Positions 1-5,227 of a DNA stretch of 11,304 bases are shown piece after piece. The DNA comes from Candidatus Zixiibacteriota bacterium (GTDB taxonomy: Bacteria; Zixibacteria; MSB-5A5; WJJR01): assembly GCA_014729565.1 (NCBI GenBank), contig WJJR01000195.1, forward strand, positions 1-11,304, given 5' to 3'. Each line of letters starts with the position of its first letter. The stretch's first letter is position 1. Below the pieces are notes generated by a model. The model did not search any database and was not told the DNA's origin. It was given only the letters and a program-made list of their open reading frames with translations. The translations under genes were made by a program, and so were the position numbers.

Positions 1-197
1 AAGCGTCTCGGCCAAGCGGCACGGGCACTTCGGTTGACTCAGTGTAAACGAGGCGCCCGTACTACATCGCGTGTTCAATCGGAAGATAGTTCTGACAATC
101 GCTATAGGTGCTGACGATCAGGAGCCCGGCGCATAAGCGGTATAGTGAATGGATAAGGCCATAGACGCGCCGTGATCCTGACCTACAGGTTAGGCAT

Positions 198-222
198 GGT
201 GGGTGCAGAGCACCCACCCTAC
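198..222 (-). repeat. REP-like palindrome with GTAG head
   Basis: A perfect 9-bp stem (GGTGGGTGC / GCACCCACC) closes a 3-nt loop at 207-209. Read on the minus strand, the tetranucleotide GTAG (222-219) stands directly 5' of the stem, the arrangement known for REP elements. The hairpin starts five bases after the stop codon of the nuclease gene and could shape or protect its 3' end. No T-run follows the stem on either strand, so a classical intrinsic terminator is not supported. Similar GTAG-hairpins occur at 4773-4797 and 5003-5050. Confidence 0.6.
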
Positions 223-223
223 A

Positions 224-1450
224 TTATCCGCCAACATCCGGTTCTTCGTCGAATTCGCGGACGGACTTTTTGGTCGATACGGTGATGCGCTCGCTTTCGG
301 TGAGGAGGCTCGCGATGCGTTCGCGCGTGTGCGTGTCGAACAGGTCGGTTTGTAGTGCTTTGGGGAGTTTAAAACGGGACAGATCGGACACGTCGTCCCA
401 TTTGCCGGAGGCCTTGACGATCGCTTCGAGATTCAACCGTTCCGGTGATTTCGAGGGCGGGACGGAGAGTTCCTTACGTCGGGTCACGTTGATGCTCCAG
501 CCGTGACCGTAAATGCGTGTGAGATCCTGTTGTTGCGCGAACTCGACGATGCGCTCGCGCGCTTCATCCTGCCTGGCTTTGGCATCGTCGGCGCGCTGCT
601 TGGCGGCGATGAATTCATCGACCAGACGAACGCCGTCGTCGGCATCGAATTGTTCCTTCGAGAGCACCGACGTGGACACCTGGTGCCGTTTGGCGGGGCA
701 CAGTTCGTAAAACTCACACCAGTCGCACAACATCGATTCGTGCGGCGCAAAGTCGTGGCGTTCGGTGGCGTAGCCGATTTGGTCGATGAGGTTGATCGTT
801 TCCTTCCGCAAATCGTCGAGCGATTCACGTGTGCGCATCGAGATGAGCTTCCGGTTGGAGCGCATGTAGTGCCAGATCAGCCGCACCGATGTCGTGTCGG
901 GCCAGCGTTCCTCGATGCCGATCTGGTAAAGCGCCAACTGCCGTTCGCGGTTAATCTCGTCTTGTGACGGCAAACGCTTCGACGTTTTGTAATCGTGGAT
1001 TTCGGTGACCCCGTCATCGGCCAGTTGCAATCGGTCGATAAACCCCTGCAGCTTGTATTCGCCCGAACCGTCCAGATCGACAACGATGCGCTCTTCCAAT
1101 CCGAGAACTCGTCCTTCGGAAAACGGGAAATGGGCGACGAAGTAGTCCTGCAGGCAGCGCCGGCCGACATTGCGGTAATCGTCGCCGGTCAGGCTCTTGT
1201 TGACGATCAGGATGTTGTCGTTCCAGTTCTTAACCCAGAAATCGTCGTAGAAATCGCGAATCTCCTCCCACTTCGGCACCCGCTCCATCATCACCATCTG
1301 GTAGAGGTGTTCCAGCGCGTTGTGGGCGGCGGTCCCCATGAACGCTTCAACCGAATCGCGGCGTTCGATATCGGGCTTTTCGATGTACTGGAACGCGAAT
1401 TTCCGCGCACAGTTTTCGTAGGTCTTCAGGCGGCTGTGTGAGAACATCAT
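224..1450 (-). CDS. Stand-alone PD-(D/E)XK nuclease, RecB/Cas4-like with Fe-S cluster motif
   Basis: This 408-residue protein belongs to the PD-(D/E)XK nuclease superfamily (the RecB C-terminal, AddB and Cas4 type). Visible motifs are H43 in GTAAHNALE, D139 in GFIDR, D153 and K155 in IHDYKTSK, and the QxxxY motif QLALY (171-175). These form the metal-dependent catalytic core. C14 (YENC) together with C242, C245 and C251 (CDWCEFYELC) matches the four-cysteine 4Fe-4S arrangement of AddB and Cas4. The remaining part, about residues 255-408, is charged, with a helical stretch and no domain I recognise. I chose the ATG at 1450 because the family fold begins there with FSHSRLKTYENC and an AGGGAGGA Shine-Dalgarno lies at 1469-1462. 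The reading frame stays open up to 1615, but that extension crosses a non-coding repeat. A weak TTGCCC/TATCGA promoter-like pair lies at 1508-1479. No helicase partner, CRISPR array or other cas gene is in the window, so a DNA repair or recombination role is inferred. Confidence 0.85.
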   Translation of the reverse strand: MMFSHSRLKTYENCARKFAFQYIEKPDIERRDSVEAFMGTAAHNALEHLYQMVMMERVPKWEEIRDFYDDFWVKNWNDNILIVNKSLTGDDYRNVGRRCLQDYFVAHFPFSEGRVLGLEERIVVDLDGSGEYKLQGFIDRLQLADDGVTEIHDYKTSKRLPSQDEINRERQLALYQIGIEERWPDTTSVRLIWHYMRSNRKLISMRTRESLDDLRKETINLIDQIGYATERHDFAPHESMLCDWCEFYELCPAKRHQVSTSVLSKEQFDADDGVRLVDEFIAAKQRADDAKARQDEARERIVEFAQQQDLTRIYGHGWSINVTRRKELSVPPSKSPERLNLEAIVKASGKWDDVSDLSRFKLPKALQTDLFDTHTRERIASLLTESERITVSTKKSVREFDEEPDVGG

Positions 1451-1537
1451 ATCGCTGGCGGTCCTCCCTTCATCCCTATCGATACGGTCACAGGCGGCGT
1501 TTGGGCAATCAGCTTTTGGGACGAATTTGGGGGGGCA

Positions 1538-1614
1538 TGGGAGGGCAAGGCTCCCACCGAGCACTGTTTTCGAGGGTTTGCGGACACGTGCTCGCCAGGA
1601 GGCTCGCCTTCCCA
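1538..1614. repeat. Inverted pair of 25-bp repeats in the divergent promoter region
   Basis: Unit 1 lies at 1538-1562 on the plus strand and unit 2 at 1590-1614 on the minus strand. Compared in the same orientation they agree at 19 of 25 positions, both beginning TGGGA and ending CGAGC (TGGGAxGGCxAGxCTCC...CGAGC). Unit 1 can also fold on itself (GGGAG / CTCCC). Together they can pair across a 27-nt spacer. They look like an interspersed repeat family rather than an operator, but their place between two divergent genes leaves a regulatory role open. Confidence 0.5.
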
Positions 1615-1640
1615 AAACGATCTGAGGATTCCGGGCACAA

Positions 1641-1670
1641 TTGACAGATTCCTGCGGTTTCGTACATTAT
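1641..1670 (+). promoter_or_regulatory. Sigma-70-like promoter of the FN3/dockerin protein gene
   Basis: A perfect -35 box TTGACA (1641-1646) is followed by two overlapping -10 candidates: TACATT at 1663-1668 (16-bp spacer) and CATTAT at 1665-1670 (18-bp spacer). Each matches TATAAT at four of six bases. The predicted transcript would start near 1677 and give a leader of about 36 nt before the ATG at 1713. The TTG that could serve as a longer start codon is itself part of the -35 box, which argues for the downstream start. Confidence 0.55.
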
Positions 1671-1712
1671 AGCTGGAGATGTATCCGCCCGATCTTCTCC
1701 AGTGAGAGTCTT

Positions 1713-4610
1713 ATGCGACGATTTCCCCTATTGACCATACTGGTGTGTGTCCTGGCCACTCTGCACGCAACACCCCAATCCGCTTCGGCACGATCTGCCC
1801 CGGTTGATCGCCCTGACGGCGAGTATGTCATTCCGGCGGGTGTGGCCGCTGCGGAGACATCGCCGCTCTTCCGGACACACGAGAACAGCCAAGTCCGAAC
1901 GGCGGTCACGAACTGGGGCGTGATCGGCAACTGGTCGCTGGATCTGATCGATTCCAGTACGCTGGGCACATCGGACACGCTGCCGGCGCCGTCATTTGAA
2001 TCGCCGCCGGGATCAGGGATCAACTACCTGTTTGAGGCCGGGCTGTGGATCGGTGGTATCGTTGCTGGAGACACGCTGGTCTCCACAGCCAATATGGACT
2101 GGCCACCTCGCAATGAGCTGCGTCCGCCACTCTCTTCACCCCCGGTTTTCACGGATACACTCGGGGATGAAGAGTTTCGCTCGGTCATGTTCGACACATT
2201 GACCGACCCGGGCATCGTGGATGACGATGACATTGACGGCATCCACCGTCCATTACCGATTCGCGTCGAACTTGTCACGCGGCTGGTGGATGAGCCTGCC
2301 TTTGGCCAGGGCTTAATCGTCGAGGCTACGATAACGAACATCGGCTCAGAGTCGATCGATGATTTCTGGGTAGGCTGGCATACCGATGCCGACGTGGGAC
2401 TGTATTCCAATTCCAATCGTTGGCGCGATGACATCTCCGGCTTCCGCGACACAACGGTCGCAATTGACGGCAACGCCTACGACATTGCTGCGGCCTGGAG
2501 CGCCGACAACGACGGCGATCCGGACTCGACCACCCTGCTGTTCACCGACAACTCTCCGACCAGGCTGCTCGGTGTCATGCATCTGGGCAGTACTCCCGCC
2601 CTGCCGATGGCGTCGTTCAACTGGTGGCAGCTCGCCTTTGTGCAAGCGTACGACTGGGGACCGTCACGTGACCCCGCCAACACGAACAGTGACGGCGGAT
2701 TTGGCCGGATGGAGGGTGATGCGGCGCGCTATGACCGCATGGCCAACGGTGAGATCGATTACGATCAAGTCTACTCTGCTTTGGACTTCACGGCCGACGG
2801 TTGGATTCCGCCGACCGAGGCCAGCATCGCGACCGACATTGCCAACGGCGCCGACACACGCTTTCTACTAACGCGCGGCGCTATCGACCTGGCTCCGGGC
2901 GAGGCAATCACGACAGCGTGGGCCTTTGCGCTGGGTTATAGCTTCCACACCGATCCGCTGAATTTCACGGATCAATTCGATGCGGACAATCCGGATGCAT
3001 ACATTGCCGGGCTGAACTTCGCACCGTTCGACACGGCCATGGGCCGCCTGATTGCCCTGTGGGCAACCGATTTCAACGCCTCACCCGTGGGGCCGCCACG
3101 TGATGTGCACATTGAGTCGTGGAATGATTCGATTGCAACGGTGGCCTGGCGTCTGAAGGCAACCGAACGGCTTGCCGGGTACAATATTTACCGATCGCTT
3201 GACCCCCTCACGTTTTCCGATCCACCTGTCGCGATGTTGAGCCGTTCCGACGATGACTTCACCGACGTTGGTCTATCCGAAACGTCGCGCTACTTCTACG
3301 TAGTTCGATCGGTTGACAGCATGGGGCGCGAAGGCATCGCATCGCCGCCGGTGGATGTGATTCCCAATCGACCGATGAAACCGTTGCTGCTGTCGGCGGA
3401 ACGCGGCAATGGGGCCGTTCATTTATCCTGGGTGCCTCCGTCTGAGACCGACGTTGTTGCCCATCGGATTTACCGCAGTGAAGACGGTCAGAATTGGCAG
3501 ATAGTAGGCACGACGTATGCTGACGGCTCGGCGACTGACGGGACCGCGCAGAATGCAACACCGTATCAGTATCGCATTGGGGCGGTCACCGCACTGAAAA
3601 CCGAGAGTTTCCCCAGCAATTCTGTGCTGGGCGTGGCCTTCTCATTTGCCGGCGATCCGTTGGTTATCGATCACACGTTGTCCGGGCCGACATCGTTGAC
3701 GGATAAGGATTCGGTTGCGGCGGTGTGGCAGCGGATCACCGACGGCATCATGGCCGAGTATCGCAATGCCGATCCATTGACAACCGCACCGTTCGAGCTC
3801 GATGTGTACAACACACATCCCGCGGCAATCATTGTTGCCGACGGCCGGCAGGCGCCGCAAGCGAGTGCGAAGGAGCAATCGGATATTTACATGTACGGTG
3901 ACGGTGTGTCGATCTGGACCGGACGCGACCTCTTTAATGAGAATCTCGTGAACGATGATTTTGTGTTCTTTAATCCCGGTGACTTCGCTTACGACAACTT
4001 TGGTATCACCGGCGCGTACTATCCCCGTGTTTTGCGTTCGCATCCGACGCGTCCCAATGCCGAGTTCATCGGCGCGCGTTCAACAGTCGTTGGACTCCCG
4101 TCACTGAGCGTCGATTCGTCGCGCACAGACTGGGGATTGAATCCGGCGTTGCCGTCGGCGGGAAACGCCGTGCCGTTTGTGGGATACTTCCTGGTCGATA
4201 CAGCACGTGCAGAGATCATTTATCGTTATGTTTCGCGTGACAGCACGACGTCTGACCTGCACAATCAAGCGGTCGGTGTCGTCTCCAAGGTTCCCGGTGT
4301 TCACGGCGCCGCGCTCAGTGTCCCGCTGTCATACATCGAAGATGCCGAATCGGCGGCGGCGATCAATGCGCTGCTGGTACGTCTCGGGTGGATCGGCGAC
4401 ATGCCCGGCGATCTCGACGGCGACGGTGCACTCACGTCAGTCGATCTCAGTATCATGATCGATTATCTCTTCCGTGGCGGATCGGTGACCAATATCAACA
4501 ACGTGGATGTCAACGGCGACTGTAGTGTCAACTTGGTCGACGTTGTCGTGTTGGTCGATGCCTTGTTCTTCAACGGTGGGCCGCTGCAGGCGGGGTGTGT
4601 AGCTCCTTAG
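1713..4610 (+). CDS. Secreted multidomain protein: FN3 pair, ThuA-like segment, C-terminal dockerin-like repeats
   Basis: The 965-residue protein starts with a signal peptide (MRRFPLL, hydrophobic TILVCVLATLHA, then a likely cut near SASA at about residue 26). Residues 60-455 form a beta-rich region with TNWGVIGNW and NYLFEAGLWIGGI, a type I recall from exported FCB-group proteins of unknown function. Two fibronectin type III modules follow (about 458-553 and 554-644), each with a GYNIYRS or AHRIYRS strand. Residues about 647-891 resemble a degenerate glutamine-amidotransferase/ThuA-like fold (AAIIVADG..., WTGRDLF, final ALLVRLGWIGD). The C-terminus (896-956) has two dockerin-like calcium loops, DLDGDGALTSVD and DVNGDCSVNLVD, each followed by a helix and a YLFRGG or LFFNGG end. 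The ATG at 1713 is preferred because it opens the signal peptide, has a modest GAGAG site five bases upstream and follows the promoter at 1641-1670. No catalytic residues are evident, so a surface or matrix role is inferred. No T-tailed terminator follows; palindromic unit A begins nine bases after the stop. Confidence 0.85.
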   Translation: MRRFPLLTILVCVLATLHATPQSASARSAPVDRPDGEYVIPAGVAAAETSPLFRTHENSQVRTAVTNWGVIGNWSLDLIDSSTLGTSDTLPAPSFESPPGSGINYLFEAGLWIGGIVAGDTLVSTANMDWPPRNELRPPLSSPPVFTDTLGDEEFRSVMFDTLTDPGIVDDDDIDGIHRPLPIRVELVTRLVDEPAFGQGLIVEATITNIGSESIDDFWVGWHTDADVGLYSNSNRWRDDISGFRDTTVAIDGNAYDIAAAWSADNDGDPDSTTLLFTDNSPTRLLGVMHLGSTPALPMASFNWWQLAFVQAYDWGPSRDPANTNSDGGFGRMEGDAARYDRMANGEIDYDQVYSALDFTADGWIPPTEASIATDIANGADTRFLLTRGAIDLAPGEAITTAWAFALGYSFHTDPLNFTDQFDADNPDAYIAGLNFAPFDTAMGRLIALWATDFNASPVGPPRDVHIESWNDSIATVAWRLKATERLAGYNIYRSLDPLTFSDPPVAMLSRSDDDFTDVGLSETSRYFYVVRSVDSMGREGIASPPVDVIPNRPMKPLLLSAERGNGAVHLSWVPPSETDVVAHRIYRSEDGQNWQIVGTTYADGSATDGTAQNATPYQYRIGAVTALKTESFPSNSVLGVAFSFAGDPLVIDHTLSGPTSLTDKDSVAAVWQRITDGIMAEYRNADPLTTAPFELDVYNTHPAAIIVADGRQAPQASAKEQSDIYMYGDGVSIWTGRDLFNENLVNDDFVFFNPGDFAYDNFGITGAYYPRVLRSHPTRPNAEFIGARSTVVGLPSLSVDSSRTDWGLNPALPSAGNAVPFVGYFLVDTARAEIIYRYVSRDSTTSDLHNQAVGVVSKVPGVHGAALSVPLSYIEDAESAAAINALLVRLGWIGDMPGDLDGDGALTSVDLSIMIDYLFRGGSVTNINNVDVNGDCSVNLVDVVVLVDALFFNGGPLQAGCVAP

Positions 4611-4619
4611 CAGTCTCTT

Positions 4620-4921
4620 GGACTGCCGAGCCCTGGCTCGGCGTGGGTGATTTCGCTACGGAGCCCCGAGCCCCGGCTCGGGCGAGTATCTTCATAAGCA
4701 CCACACCAACGTAGAATGAGCCTCAGGGTCAGTTCACACTGGTCCCTTGCAGGTATGTCTTCGACGCCGGGCGGGCGCACTGCCGTGCGCCCCCTACGTT
4801 TCCGCTCTGTCCGATATTCACAAAGGGGTGACGTTGAGGTAGGATGATCGGTCTGATTTCTTCCCCGAGCAGGGGCTCGGGGCTCCGGTTTGTCGTACGC
4901 CGAGCCAGGGCTTGGCGGTCC
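4620..4921. repeat. Mirrored A-B...B'-A' set of palindromic units
   Basis: Unit A (4620-4644) and unit A' (4897-4921, minus) agree at 23 of 25 positions. Unit B (4659-4682) and unit B' (4864-4887, minus) agree at 23 of 24. The order is therefore an inverted repeat with arms of 63 and 58 bp around a 181-bp middle. Each unit is also a palindrome on its own: GCCGAGCC/GGCTCGGC at 4625-4642, CCCGAGCC/GGCTCGGG at 4665-4682, CCCCGAGC/GCTCGGGG at 4863-4882, and GCCGAGCC/GGCTTGGC at 4899-4916. The A-B and B'-A' spacers differ in length and sequence (14 versus 9 bp), so the units are conserved while the spacers are not. Confidence 0.75.
4773..4797 (-). repeat. REP-like palindrome with GTAG head
   Basis: An 8-bp perfect stem GGGCGCAC / GTGCGCCC (4773-4780 and 4785-4792) closes a 4-nt loop. 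On the minus strand GTAG (4797-4794) precedes it with one extra G between. It lies close to the middle of the mirrored repeat set 4620-4921 and shares the GTAG-then-hairpin design of 198-222 and of the two hairpins at 5003-5050. Confidence 0.55.
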
Positions 4922-4960
4922 GTTTGATTGATCGTTTCATTGCCGGCATTGCAGTGCGCT

Positions 4961-5133
4961 CACTGACCAAGGGGCGTGTTGAAAAACCCATCGGCTCCTC
5001 GCGTAGGTCCGGCTCTTAGCCGGACCGGTGCGGCTAAGAGCCGCACCTACGCGAGGTTATGAGTGTCGCATTCAGTGACATCATCTTGTCCGGAGTCAAC
5101 ACACAACTTTTTCAACAGGCCCCAAGGTCAGTG
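4961..5133. mobile_element. MITE-like element with 26-bp terminal inverted repeats, no transposase
   Basis: The left end (4961-4986) and the reverse complement of the right end (5108-5133) agree at 23 of 26 positions: CACTGACC, two mismatches, GGGGC, one mismatch, then TGTTGAAAAA. The 173-bp interior carries no open frame of note but contains a 60-bp nested palindrome (4997-5056). Size, non-coding interior and terminal repeats fit a miniature inverted-repeat transposable element mobilised by a transposase elsewhere. The TGTTGAAAAA tip resembles insertion-sequence ends I have met, but I cannot name the family. I see no clear target-site duplication, so the true outer boundaries are uncertain. 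Confidence 0.6.
4997..5056. repeat. 60-bp nested palindrome: outer stem plus two hairpins (REP pair)
   Basis: An outer 9-bp stem CCTCGCGTA (4997-5005) / TACGCGAGG (5048-5056) encloses two adjacent perfect hairpins. Hairpin 1 is GGTCCGGCT-CTT-AGCCGGACC (5006-5026). Hairpin 2 is GGTGCGGCT-AAG-AGCCGCACC (5027-5047). The two 30-bp halves are inverted copies matching at 28 of 30 positions. Both differences fall on the two partners of one base pair, so each hairpin stays perfectly paired. GTAG precedes hairpin 1 on the plus strand (5003-5006) and hairpin 2 on the minus strand (5050-5047). Confidence 0.8.
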
Positions 5134-5159
5134 GCACACATGTCTCAACCCAACAATAG

Positions 5160-5190
5160 AAAAACCGGCGGGTGATGCGGCCCGCCGGTT
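5160..5190 (-). terminator. Intrinsic terminator of the Ig-domain lipoprotein gene
   Basis: A 10-bp perfect GC-rich stem AACCGGCGGG (5163-5172) / CCCGCCGGTT (5181-5190) closes an 8-nt loop. On the minus strand it runs straight into TTTTT (complement of 5160-5164). It lies 37 bp downstream of the stop at 5228-5230, the expected place for the minus-strand gene. Confidence 0.85.
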
Positions 5191-5227
5191 GTTCTGCTAC
5201 TCCTGTGAATGAGTATGGGGGTGCTAC

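Larger units (their letters stand above)
4611..5227. other. 617-bp non-coding spacer between convergent genes, packed with palindromes
   Basis: No coding sequence is supported here. From left to right the spacer holds palindromic units A (4620-4644) and B (4659-4682), a GTAG-hairpin (4773-4797), inverted units B' (4864-4887) and A' (4897-4921), a MITE-like element (4961-5133), and the terminator of the minus-strand gene (5160-5190). Stretches without visible structure are 4683-4772, 4798-4863 and 4922-4960. This density of inverted repeats is far above the rest of the window and resembles a bacterial interspersed mosaic element. Confidence 0.7.

Noticed and set aside
1..114. Open frame from the left edge to a TGA at 112
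   Set aside because: Only 37 codons, with no recognisable motif. Other plus frames close within 50 bases, so the tail of an upstream gene cannot be assigned.
224..1450. Association of the Cas4-like nuclease with CRISPR
   Set aside because: No regularly spaced direct repeats and no other cas gene are seen anywhere in the window.
1451..1615. 55-residue N-terminal extension of the nuclease
   Set aside because: It is translated from a dispersed repeat (1538-1562 and 1590-1614) and lies upstream of the Shine-Dalgarno at 1469-1462. The conserved fold starts at 1450.
4398..4610. Type IX secretion sorting domain at the C-terminus
   Set aside because: The C-terminal residues are dockerin-like calcium loops and lack the beta-sandwich pattern with a final basic motif typical of T9SS signals.
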